Source: CAYLUN01 sp964386865
GTDB taxonomy: Bacteria > Verrucomicrobiota > Kiritimatiellia > RFP12 > UBA1067
Reading direction: 5' to 3'
Assembly: GCA_964386865.1 (NCBI GenBank)
Contig: CAYLUN010000013.1
Location: 34,302-98,301, forward strand
Length of the DNA: 64,000 nucleotides
Part shown: in pieces, positions 18,701 through 25,877 of the stretch
How the letters are laid out: each line of letters starts with the position of its first letter
Numbering within the stretch: position 1 is the stretch's first letter
Position numbers and translations under genes: made by a program
The notes under the pieces: model-generated
Told to the model about the DNA's origin: nothing
Seen by the model: only the letters and a program-made list of their open reading frames with translations
Database searches by the model: none

Positions 18701-19725
18701 TATTTCGGCACATTCGTCGGCGTGTACTGCGCGCCGCCGCCGATCCAGTACCACCCACGCAGCCCTTGCTCGAAACTCGGGTTGTGCATCACGTTCCGCG
18801 TCGGCGCGAGCGGCACGTGCGTCGCGTCGCTCTTCCAAAAATCGATTCCGCCCGCCGGCGGAGGCAGCTCCCGGCTCGCGAGCTCGACTTCGCCACAATC
18901 GATGACGACCCGCCCCTTGGCGTTCCCGCTCTTGTTCGCGGTCCGGTAGCTGAAGCTGAAGCGCGTGGTCTGCCCCTTGTCGTAAACCGAGACGCCTTCG
19001 CTGATCCCGCCCGACAGCTCGCCCAGTTCCAGCTTGAACCCGTTGACCGGATCATTCACATCGTACACGAGGTCACCGCCCGGGAAGGACTGGAACGTGG
19101 CGGACTTGTCCTGCAGCGCCTCGAAGCTGCTCTCGACGAAATCCTGGCCGCCGATGGTGATCCGCTTGCCGCGGTAGCGCGTGCCGAAGCTGGCCCACAG
19201 GCTCGCGCCGGCCGCCGAGCCGGTGTCCCACGTTAGCTCGACGCGGCTGCTGCCCAGCGGCTTCAGCCGGTAGGTGAAGACGGCTCGTATCCCTCCCGGA
19301 TCGAGATAGGGCTTGGTGTAGGTGGTGACGCCGGTCGCGGCGTCCATCCGCAGGTCGTCGGGGTCGCCGTCGATGGGCTTGAACGGCCAGCCGAAGCCGC
19401 AGCCCTTGATGTCGCCCCACCACATGAACGAGCACAGCTCCTTGTCGGCCGCGTAGATTTTGACCGCGTGGGCCTGGTCCTTCATCTGGCGATTGTCGGC
19501 CAGGCGCGTGGTGACCATCATGTGGCCGACCTGATAGACCGGCCGCGCCACCATCTCGGCGTCTCGCTCCGGAAACTCCACGACGCTGAACGTCGGGTCC
19601 GTCCGCCCGGTCTCGCTCGCCTTGAAAACCGGCGCCGGGTTCGGCAGCCCCGGCCCCTTCGGCTCCGGCGGCGCGCACGCTGCGATCAGCGTAACGATGG
19701 GCAAAGCCATGGTCCACTTCTTCAT
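15736..19725 (-). CDS. Large multidomain lipoprotein glycosidase with CBM4/9- and CBM9-like domains
   Basis: A 1329-residue protein with a lipoprotein signal ending LIAAC, so probably surface-anchored. About residues 25-290 form a beta-sandwich. Residues ~300-450 look like a CBM4/9 jelly roll (NPSFEQGLRGWYWIGG, GRRYVASFYAK). After a linker domain, a TIM-barrel region (~600-980) carries clan GH-A-type residues: YGNEEESS with candidate acid E707/E708, and candidate nucleophile E819 in LFTELFN, preceded by LAVHPYGS. The last ~220 residues match the CBM9/DOMON-like sugar-binding fold (KMAWDGNSLYLRVEVADDK, GALEVYFDT). The ATG at 19725 begins the lipoprotein signal; the upstream frame does not. The exact GH family is not assignable by eye; GH39/GH5-like is the best description. 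Confidence 0.75.
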   Translation of the reverse strand: MKKWTMALPIVTLIAACAPPEPKGPGLPNPAPVFKASETGRTDPTFSVVEFPERDAEMVARPVYQVGHMMVTTRLADNRQMKDQAHAVKIYAADKELCSFMWWGDIKGCGFGWPFKPIDGDPDDLRMDAATGVTTYTKPYLDPGGIRAVFTYRLKPLGSSRVELTWDTGSAAGASLWASFGTRYRGKRITIGGQDFVESSFEALQDKSATFQSFPGGDLVYDVNDPVNGFKLELGELSGGISEGVSVYDKGQTTRFSFSYRTANKSGNAKGRVVIDCGEVELASRELPPPAGGIDFWKSDATHVPLAPTRNVMHNPSFEQGLRGWYWIGGGAQYTPTNVPKYEVAREGVFGKGALRMNRVQMASPSIRSMPLALEKGRRYVASFYAKSVAEKTNGLRLSFGNAARGGTLSGAPWGDLDNKDSNFTVTDEWQRYHRAFTADAAGVALHLSGSGVLVDGLQVELGETPTAFVCDPLDVNFVTANPDNDLHPGDAMDAALTVVGKDGTKGKVDVEIRNAFREVLFSRELDASIISNGMARLPLTLTTAQFGTGVFVVKATITAERAPPYADYYRFAIMEPLANTHKTSRLMGTLVGDAWRISRGEDLARKLMEWGWGGTSWMGMHDMLQTNSPAVDLMRRYRIVNAQTTILDQLWRARDPSETPWAKTAHDFYDVPEITAEFVKYVEDTSYEILRRVPKDMLPYTAYGNEEESSKYPASGKFGEYVKLQSAVGRAARRAGIGCTPTSGTSGYSLLRGFEPYEGYLKAARDAGFTYDALAVHPYGSIDKGSLSTSDLDDEAARLIEQGKRYGYGDETPILFTELFNIPETYVPEWGAGGSYDAYSSGKPTYDFGNREFVQAASAMRLYIVCMKYWPRIQVANIWCSRPYMDLHLTPILLCKAVNTLGHLMGDVAYVADIRPAAGIRGYAFKLPDGTGLAPVWCTSADVENGLRRCPVLAVKFGQPVTFTDFMGNLRFAAPDKQGYIRMPVTPAPLFVQAKDVARLAKALQNAEPDDSASSLSVAFLPTADGRITAFLKNLTGRVQKGAMEVCGQRIPYDMLGNGGVTLTLPAAGDGAAANAMHAWNVAYKLLPEGGEPVSGEWKMDYFFVARSDGIPKWETLPALAITNRCAKGVRGGVKPGDHEAAYKMAWDGNSLYLRVEVADDKLLADPEFWKRPDAEKALWNADGALEVYFDTGANGRSNAAKTFDNDDYRYDFAPTKDGKDGAGLVWRFREVYHQLADGVNMATKEEAAKKIACRYERTSTGYAMTVTFAQRYLEPIVLKPGFVAGCGLYLHDHDAPEWKNSKGLSTATELGKPCDGHPEFWPLMVLW

Positions 19726-19961
19726 AGTCTCAACCGTCCCCCTGTCGTCTGACTGGTTGAAGTATACCACCTTCCCGTCTGCTGTCGCGTGAGATTTCCG
19801 GCTTGTCCGGGGCGCATCTTTGATCTATTGGCCTCCCGCAGGAGCAGGGGTGGCTTGCGCCGTGCTCTGGGCCGGCTAAAGCCCCATCACATATGCGTGC
19901 TGACCACCTTGACACGCTCGTTCCGCTTTCGCTACGCTACCGGCCACAAGGATGGTCAGTC

Positions 19962-20378
19962 ATGAAAAGTTATCGCAAGGAACTGTGGCTTCATACGGCG
20001 CGGCGGCGGGAGTTCATCAACCTCACGCCTCAAGTGGAAACGTGCCTGGCTGAGTCAGGGATCCGCGAGGGCCTGTGCCTGGTCAACGCCATGCACATCA
20101 CCAGCAGCGTGTTCGTCAATGACAACGAAAGCGGGCTGCACCAGGATTTCGAGGTCTGGCTGGAAAAGCTGGCGCCCGAGAAGCCGCACGCGCAATACCG
20201 CCACAACGGCTTTGAGGATAACGCGGACGCGCACCTCAAGCGCCAGGTCATGGGCCGCGAAGTCGTGGTCGCCATCACCGGGGGCAAGCTCGATTTCGGC
20301 CCGTGGGAGCAGATCTTCTATGGCGAGTTCGACGGCAAGCGCGAGAAGCGCGTGCTGGTGAAGATCATCGGGGAATGA
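19962..20378 (+). CDS. YjbQ/UPF0047 family protein (secondary thiamine-phosphate synthase type)
   Basis: A 138-residue cytoplasmic protein of the YjbQ family. Members show weak thiamine-phosphate synthase activity, but their true cellular role is unsettled. The family core is plain: AMHITSSVFVNDNESGLHQD, the YRHNGFEDNADAHLKRQVMG block, and the C-terminal GKLDFGPWEQIFYGEFDG. Length is normal for the family. The ATG at 19962 matches the usual N-terminus (KSYRKELWLHT); the frame extends upstream to 19893 without family similarity. It converges on the SlyX-like gene, with only 14 bp between the stops. Confidence 0.9.
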   Translation: MKSYRKELWLHTARRREFINLTPQVETCLAESGIREGLCLVNAMHITSSVFVNDNESGLHQDFEVWLEKLAPEKPHAQYRHNGFEDNADAHLKRQVMGREVVVAITGGKLDFGPWEQIFYGEFDGKREKRVLVKIIGE

Positions 20379-20392
20379 ACGTCTCGCCGCTT

Positions 20393-20608
20393 TCAGTAGT
20401 GCGGCGGCTTCTCGCCGGCCATTCCGACGGAGCGGAACGCCTCCTGCTGCTGCTGGAGTTCCGCCAGCAGCTTGCGGTTCTGAAGCTCCAGCGCGAGCAC
20501 GCGCTTCTGGAGGTCGGCCACGACGCCGTTGAGCGTGTCGACGAGGTGTTCGCAGTAGGTGATGCGCTCCTCTACCTGCTGGCGGGAGGTGTGGTCTTCA
20601 GGGCTCAT
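20393..20608 (-). CDS. SlyX-like short coiled-coil protein
   Basis: A 71-residue protein, mostly one coiled coil (EERITYCEHLVDTLNGVV, then LQKRVLALELQNRKLLAEL), ending in the PPHY tail typical of SlyX-family proteins. The family's role is unknown. The start at 20608 gives the usual length. The same frame continues upstream to 20680 only through a non-family stretch. Confidence 0.75.
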   Translation of the reverse strand: MSPEDHTSRQQVEERITYCEHLVDTLNGVVADLQKRVLALELQNRKLLAELQQQQEAFRSVGMAGEKPPHY

Positions 20609-20686
20609 GGGCGAAGTGTAGCACAAGCTGCGCAGAACGGAAATGCGCGCGGCCTCACCCAGATCACTTTGAGCGCGCAACGTGAA

Positions 20687-21193
20687 TTACGAACGGATCA
20701 CGCTCGCCGGAGAAGCGAGGCGGCGCGTCAGGCTTCTCACGATGAGGAGTGGCACCGCGCCGACAACGCCGAACGCGCTGTCGATCAGCCGCCAGGCGAG
20801 CGGGATGCCGCGCACAGGGCCGGCGATGAGCGCCAGTGGGATCACCAGCGCGCAGGCGATCAGGCCGAAGTCGATCACCCACACGTTGCGGACGGGGTCG
20901 CGCCACGGGCCGATGAAAGCCACGGCGATCACGAGGTGCGCAAAGGCCAGCCAGTCGGTGCCGTAGGCGAGAAAGGGATGGCGCTGATTCGTCTCGACGA
21001 GCGCGTCGCGCACCCGCACCAGCCACGCCGTCAGCGCCGAAGGCTGCGCGCTCGCCGCATCGGGCAGAAGCGAAACCAGCCAGCGCAACTCTGTCTCCAG
21101 CGGAAAGGCCGTTAAGCCGCTCAGCGCCAGCCCCGCAATGAAGAGGGCCAGCCAGAGGCGGATGTGACGAAGCAGGTGTTGGTTGTCGGTCAT
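20687..21193 (-). CDS. Small integral membrane protein, conserved but unnamed
   Basis: A 168-residue protein with about four membrane segments: LWLALFIAGLALSGLTAF, the stretch round WLAFAHLVIAVAFIGPW, FGLIACALVIPLALIAG, and AFGVVGAVPLLIV. The block HPFLAYGTDWLAFAHLVIA followed by GPWRDPVRNVWVI is one I associate with a widespread uncharacterised bacterial family, but I cannot name a function. The ATG at 21193 starts the hydrophobic part. The same frame runs open back to 21568 only as the out-of-frame shadow of larB. It lies 85 bp downstream of larB on the same strand and may be co-transcribed. Confidence 0.7.
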   Translation of the reverse strand: MTDNQHLLRHIRLWLALFIAGLALSGLTAFPLETELRWLVSLLPDAASAQPSALTAWLVRVRDALVETNQRHPFLAYGTDWLAFAHLVIAVAFIGPWRDPVRNVWVIDFGLIACALVIPLALIAGPVRGIPLAWRLIDSAFGVVGAVPLLIVRSLTRRLASPASVIRS

Positions 21194-21278
21194 GATTGAT
21201 GCGGGCGACACGGAGGTCGCCCCGTTGCGTCTTTGTATCGCGCTGGAGGACCCACCTCCGCGCGGGCCGCGCAGGGGC

Positions 21279-21941
21279 TCACGCGCACTGGCGGTTGATG
21301 AGCGCGGCGGCGACGCCGGCGCCGAAGCCGTTGTCGATGTTGACGACGGTGACGCCCGACGCGCAGGAGTTGAGCATGCCGAGCAGCGCGGCGAGGCCCT
21401 GGAAGCTCGCGCCGTAGCCGATGCTCGTGGGCACGGCGATGACGGGCTTGTCGGTGAGGCCGCCGACCACGGAGGGCAGCGCGCCCTCCATGCCGGCGAC
21501 CACGACGATGGCCCGCGCGTCGGCGAAGCGCTCCATGCGCGAGAGCAGGCGGTGCAGGCCCGCCACACCGACGTCGAAGATCCGCTCCACGTTCGCGCCC
21601 AGCCGCTCGGCCGTCAGCGCGCACTCTTCGGCCACGGGCAGATCCGAGGTGCCCGCACAAAGCACCGCGACCTTGCCCTTGCGCTCCGGCAGCGGCGCGA
21701 TGTCGCAGGTGAGGATGCGGGCGGCCTCGTGGTAGACCGCGCCGGGCAGCTCGGCCCGCACGGCGGCCGCCTGCTCGGGCGTGACGCGCGTGGCGAAGGC
21801 GTTCTGGCCGGCGGCGTTCAGCGCCCGCATGATCGCGACGATCTGCGCCGCGGTCTTGCCCGCGCCGTAGATCACCTCCGGCATGCCCCGCCGCTGCTGG
21901 CGGTCATAGTCCGGCTTCGCAAAATGCAGGTCTTCCGTCAT
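21279..21941 (-). CDS. larB: Nickel-pincer cofactor biosynthesis protein LarB
   Basis: A 220-residue PurE-like protein, the LarB family. LarB carboxylates and hydrolyses nicotinic acid adenine dinucleotide in the first step towards the nickel-pincer nucleotide used by lactate racemase and related enzymes. Visible landmarks are DYDRQQRRGMPEVIYGAGKT, VAVLCAGTSDLPVAEE, VVVAGMEGALPSVVGGL, and VPTSIGYGASFQG with the closing NIDNGFGAGVAAALI. The last two form the PurE-type active-site region. Length is at the short end for the family because the N-terminal extension is absent. larC, larE and larA are not in this window. It lies 52 bp after glyS on the same strand, with a heptamer array between. Confidence 0.9.
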   Translation of the reverse strand: MTEDLHFAKPDYDRQQRRGMPEVIYGAGKTAAQIVAIMRALNAAGQNAFATRVTPEQAAAVRAELPGAVYHEAARILTCDIAPLPERKGKVAVLCAGTSDLPVAEECALTAERLGANVERIFDVGVAGLHRLLSRMERFADARAIVVVAGMEGALPSVVGGLTDKPVIAVPTSIGYGASFQGLAALLGMLNSCASGVTVVNIDNGFGAGVAAALINRQCA

Positions 21942-21954
21942 GGCACACGATCTC

Positions 21955-21996
21955 CAACCTACAACCTACAGCCTACAGCCTATAGCCTACAGCCTA
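21955..21996. repeat. Heptamer array CARCCTA overlapping the glyS stop codon
   Basis: Six contiguous 7-bp units (CAACCTA twice, CAGCCTA twice, TAGCCTA, CAGCCTA) fill the gap between larB and glyS. The last unit supplies the glyS stop codon (21994-21996, minus strand). Confidence 0.85.
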
Positions 21997-23763
21997 AATA
22001 ATCAGCGCCTCTTCGAGCTTGGCCTTGAGCTGCTCCAACGTCACGCGCTCCTGCTGCATGGTGTCGCGGTCGCGGACCGTGACTGTGCCGTCGTCGAGCG
22101 TCTGGAAATCGATGGTCACGCACCACGGCGTGCCGATCTCGTCCATGCGGCGGTAGCGGCGGCCGATCGCGCCGCCCTCGTCCCAGAAGGTGGCGTAGCG
22201 GCGGCGCAGGTACTCGAACACCTCGCGGGCCTTGTTATAGACCTCGGGCTTGTTCTTGACGAGCGGGAAGACGGCGACCTTGACCGGCGCGATGCGCGGG
22301 CTGAAGTGCATGACGACGCGCACGTCCTCCTTGCCCTTCTCGTCCGTGAGCTTCTGCTCCTCGTAGGCGTTGCAGAGCAGCGCCAGCATCATGCGGTCCA
22401 CGCCCGCCGACGGCTCGATCACGTGCGGCACGTACTTGCCGTCGAAGAGCTTCGCCACGAAGGCGCGGGCCGCTTCGGGGTCCTTGCCGCGGCTGGCCCA
22501 GTCGGCCACGACCTTCTCGTTGAACGCCGCCTTGGCCGCGGCATCGAGCTTGGCCGACGCGAGCTTGAGGGGCTCGTCGAAGACCTCCATGCTCTTGCCG
22601 CTGTGCTTCTGGTGCTGCGTCAGGTCGAAGTCCGAGCGGGCCGCGATGCCCTCCAGCTCCTGCACGCCGAAGGGGAAGCTGTACTGGATGTCCACGCAGG
22701 CGCGGGCGTAGTGGGCCAGCTCCTCGGGCTTCTGCCAGTACTCCACGAACGAGTCGGCGGGCAGGCCGCACGCCTGGATCCACGACTTGCGCTGCTCCAC
22801 CCAGTACTTGTGCCACACCTGCCAGCCCCACGCGTCCTGCGGGGTCGAGAGGTCCGGGCTGTCGGCCATGGTGATGACCTTGCCGCAGATCAGCTCCACG
22901 GCCTCGTCGGGCCGGATGAAGAACTCCAGCTCCATCTGCTCGAACTCGCGCGAGCGGAAGGTGTAGTTGCGGGGCGTGACCTCGTTGCGGAAGGACTTGC
23001 CCATCTGCGCGATGCCAAACGGCACGGACTGGCGGCTGGTGGAGAGCACGTTCTGGAACTGCGCGAAGATCGCCTGCGCGGTCTCGGGCCGCAGGTAGGC
23101 GACGTTGGACGGATCTTCAACGGGGCCGACGATGGTCTTGAACATCAGGTTGAAGGGGCGGGGCTCGGTCAGCTCGCCGCCGCAGTAGGGGCAGGGCGTG
23201 ACGGCGGGCTGCGGCTTCTTGCCGTTCGCGAGCAGCGTGTAGAGCGCCTGCACGGTCGCGGCGGCGGCGGGGCTGGCCTTGATCGCCTCGAAGGCGCCTG
23301 TCAGCGCGTCGGCGTCGAGCACGGCGGCGAGGTTGGGCGCGAGGCCCTTGGCCTTGCCCTTGCACCAGCCCGCGACCTTGCCCGCGTCGGCGCCCTCGGC
23401 GAGCAGCGCCGTGAGGCTCTGGCCGATCTCGCCGTCCGTCAGGATGTCCCAGATCTGGTCGGCGCGCATGAGCTTTTTGCAGGAGCGGCAGGTGCTCATG
23501 GGGTCGGAGAAGGTGTCGAGGTGGCCGGAGGCCTTCCAGATGGCCGGGTGCATGATGATCGTCGCGTCGAGGCCCGCCACGTCCTCGCGATTGCGCACGG
23601 TGAAGCGCCACCAGTCCTCCTTGATGTTGCGCTTCATCTCGCAGCCCATGGGGCCGTAGTCCCAGAAGCCGTTGATGCCACCGTAGATCTCGGAACTGTG
23701 GAAGATAAAGCCGCGGCGCTTGCACAGCGACGAGATGACATCCAGGCTACTTGTGTTCGACAT
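21994..23763 (-). CDS. glyS: Glycine--tRNA ligase, single-chain class II type
   Basis: A 589-residue cytoplasmic enzyme that charges tRNA-Gly; of the homodimeric class II type rather than the alpha/beta heterotetramer. It starts with the family N-terminus (LDVISSLCKRRGFIFHSSEIYGG) and carries DYGPMGCEMKRNIKE. A zinc-binding-like insertion has CRSC and CPYCGGELTEPRPFN. Class II motif 2 is in SFRNEVTPRNYTFRSREFEQ, and motif 3 in VIEPSAGVDRMMLALL. The anticodon-binding domain (APVKVAVFPLVKNKPEV...) closes the protein. The start at 23763 follows GAAGGA. The longer open frame to 23922 lacks family similarity. Confidence 0.96.
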   Translation of the reverse strand: MSNTSSLDVISSLCKRRGFIFHSSEIYGGINGFWDYGPMGCEMKRNIKEDWWRFTVRNREDVAGLDATIIMHPAIWKASGHLDTFSDPMSTCRSCKKLMRADQIWDILTDGEIGQSLTALLAEGADAGKVAGWCKGKAKGLAPNLAAVLDADALTGAFEAIKASPAAAATVQALYTLLANGKKPQPAVTPCPYCGGELTEPRPFNLMFKTIVGPVEDPSNVAYLRPETAQAIFAQFQNVLSTSRQSVPFGIAQMGKSFRNEVTPRNYTFRSREFEQMELEFFIRPDEAVELICGKVITMADSPDLSTPQDAWGWQVWHKYWVEQRKSWIQACGLPADSFVEYWQKPEELAHYARACVDIQYSFPFGVQELEGIAARSDFDLTQHQKHSGKSMEVFDEPLKLASAKLDAAAKAAFNEKVVADWASRGKDPEAARAFVAKLFDGKYVPHVIEPSAGVDRMMLALLCNAYEEQKLTDEKGKEDVRVVMHFSPRIAPVKVAVFPLVKNKPEVYNKAREVFEYLRRRYATFWDEGGAIGRRYRRMDEIGTPWCVTIDFQTLDDGTVTVRDRDTMQQERVTLEQLKAKLEEALII

Positions 23764-23903
23764 AGAATCCTTCGCTTCCTGACGCCCATACGCGGGCTGA
23801 TAGAGTTCGAATATTGTGGCCCAAACCCCCCGCCCGGCGCAAGCGGGAAAAAGCCGACGTCTCCGCTGGGCAAGCCGGCGCCTTGGCGCGAGAGTGAACA
23901 TTC

Positions 23904-25292
23904 CTACTGGAGCATGATGCACGTGCCGCGGTAAGGCGGCGGCGGCGTATAGGGAACGAGCGTCAGAAACGCGTCGCCAAGATAGCCGTGGTCGCTATTG
24001 TTGCTGTCGTTTGAGTCGGTGATCGCGATCGACAGATACTTGCCTTTGGACACTTGGGTGACGTTCACGAAATCCTCCGTATCGCGCATATTGAATCGGT
24101 TGGTCACGAGCACGCCGTCCACGAAGACGTAGTAACAGATCGTACCCGTGGGCTTGGGCCGTGAGTCCCCGATGCAGGCCGTAAAGCGCTCGATGCTGAG
24201 CCCCGTATACGTCCTGACCGCGTTCAGGTTAAAGGTGATGCCCTTGCTGGAGTGCGCGGAAATCAGGGAGTGATTCGTAGGGTCCCCGTTGAAGTTGGCC
24301 AGCAGGTTGGTAGACGGGTCTACGTCCAGGTTGAGCCCGTTGCGCCAGGGAAGGTTGAAGCTCGAGCTGTTCCGCGAGTCAAAGTCGTAGGTGTGCCCCG
24401 CGCCGTCGATCACGGCGACAGTCACGTTCGTGTTTGGAACGAAGGTTCCGTCAACGAAGGGATTTGCCGGGAAAGTCGTGTACGCCCCCATCGTGGCGGA
24501 CAGGTCGCCGAACCCTCCGGCGCCCGGCAGGCGGCCGTCGCCGCCGCCCAAAGCGTCGGCGAGATCGAAATAGCCCGTCGGATAGCGCGGCGCGGTCAGC
24601 GGCGTATAGATCCCGCTCGCCAGACCCGCGATCGAATTGGTAGGCAGCGCGTCCGTCCAGATGGCGACGTCGTCCATGCGTCCCTGCCACCACTCCGCGA
24701 ACTTGTCGCCCCCCATGTAAAGGGGGCGTATGTCGGTTCCGGCAGTCGTGGTCACGTTGGTGTACACCACGCCGTTCCGATAGTACGTAAAGGAGTTTCC
24801 CAGCTTCACGACGGCGTGGTGGAGCCACTGGTTCTGCGGAATGTCGACGTAGTCCAAGTTGTTGGCAATTCCCGTGTATTCAAATTTGCTCGGCGTAAAT
24901 TTGATCCACTGTCCGCCGGTTTTGGCGGCCGAGTCGTAGCGGTTGCCCAAGATAACGTTGTTGTTGGCTGGCTGCTGGTTGTAGGCCCAAAAGCTCCACG
25001 TGAAGTTGGAGGCCATGCCGATCGCCGGCACGAAACCGGCGTCCACATAGTTCGTGGGATTGCTGCTCGATCCGAAGTTCAGCACCTGCCCCCGTTGGGC
25101 GTCGTTCATCCACGTCACGCCGCTTCCGATCAACACGCCGCTCGTCCCGCCCGGCGCCAGGTTCGTGGCGACCGTGCCCGACGTGGCATCCAGAGGCCAG
25201 TACCCGATCAAGGCACCCTCGGCCAGGGGACATGAAGAGAGAAACAGACCCGCCAGGCAAAACGAACCGAATCCTGTTTTCAACATATGCAT
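23904..25292 (-). CDS. Secreted LamG-domain protein with C-terminal NPCBM-like domain
   Basis: A 462-residue exported protein. After the signal peptide (FCLAGLFLSSC lies in its core) comes a concanavalin/LamG-type domain (about 25-220: LIGYWPLDATSGT, FTWSFWAYNQ, QWLHHAVVKLGNSFTYYRNG, MDDVAIWTDALP). It ends in a jelly-roll NPCBM-like domain (~290-445: ISAHSSKGITFNLNAVR, FTACIGDSRPK, YYVFVDGVLV). No catalytic residues were recognised, so it is probably a sugar-binding or surface protein. The start at 25292 is chosen because AGGAGGAG lies five to seven bases upstream; an ATG two codons later is possible. It lies 140 bp upstream of glyS but is functionally unrelated. Confidence 0.75.
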   Translation of the reverse strand: MHMLKTGFGSFCLAGLFLSSCPLAEGALIGYWPLDATSGTVATNLAPGGTSGVLIGSGVTWMNDAQRGQVLNFGSSSNPTNYVDAGFVPAIGMASNFTWSFWAYNQQPANNNVILGNRYDSAAKTGGQWIKFTPSKFEYTGIANNLDYVDIPQNQWLHHAVVKLGNSFTYYRNGVVYTNVTTTAGTDIRPLYMGGDKFAEWWQGRMDDVAIWTDALPTNSIAGLASGIYTPLTAPRYPTGYFDLADALGGGDGRLPGAGGFGDLSATMGAYTTFPANPFVDGTFVPNTNVTVAVIDGAGHTYDFDSRNSSSFNLPWRNGLNLDVDPSTNLLANFNGDPTNHSLISAHSSKGITFNLNAVRTYTGLSIERFTACIGDSRPKPTGTICYYVFVDGVLVTNRFNMRDTEDFVNVTQVSKGKYLSIAITDSNDSNNSDHGYLGDAFLTLVPYTPPPPYRGTCIMLQ

Positions 25293-25877
25293 GAACACTC
25301 CTCCTCCTGCGGGCGGAACCCGCAACCTTCACCCCGGCCCTCTCCCAGAGGGCGAGGGAGTAAACAACGCGCTTTTTATTGTCACCGTCGAGCCGTAAGG
25401 CAACGGCAACCGACTGCGAACTGGCTCGCCGTTTGACGGAGAGTATCACCGAACCGTGAACCCCATGACAAGTGAAAACAGGGCGCGAGCGGGGCTGGGG
25501 ATATTATTGGAGACCGCGATTCGAATCATCACACGAAAGAAGCGAGGGGAAGGCAGCATCCAGGCGGTGTTGGTATCCCCTGTGTTTCGCAGGGATTCAT
25601 GCGCAGCGGGTAGGGCGAGCGCTCCGCGCCGCCGCCCACGCACGCCAGTCCTGTGTCTGTCGCACGCTCCGGAGCAACGAAGGAAGAACCCCAACCGCCG
25701 CCCGTGAACTGGGCCATACGCAACGGCGGCGCGGAGCGCTCGCCCTACCCGAGCTTCGCACAATCCGCCTGCTTTCCCTTGCCGGCTAGGCATGTAAGAT
25801 AGAAAGACCAACAAACTCGCACTTAGAAAAGAACCGCCCCTGCACCCGCGGGGCTGCGGGGCCGGGGCAACGGCGAG
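25293..25877. repeat. 585-bp gap containing a 27-bp perfect inverted repeat
   Basis: No gene supported. Perfect 27-bp inverted repeats (first copy beginning GGGTAGGGCGAGCGCTCCGC, 25608-25634; second at 25724-25750) flank 89 bp. This is a compact MITE- or attenuator-like hairpin between the xylanase gene end and the LamG gene start. The rest shows nothing recognisable. Confidence 0.75.

Noticed and set aside
21940..23934. A 664-codon frame opposite glyS
   Set aside because: Antisense shadow of a well-conserved glycyl-tRNA synthetase.
25446..25814. Small frames in the gap after the LamG gene
   Set aside because: They run through the 27-bp inverted repeat on both strands and have no ribosome binding site or recognisable domain.
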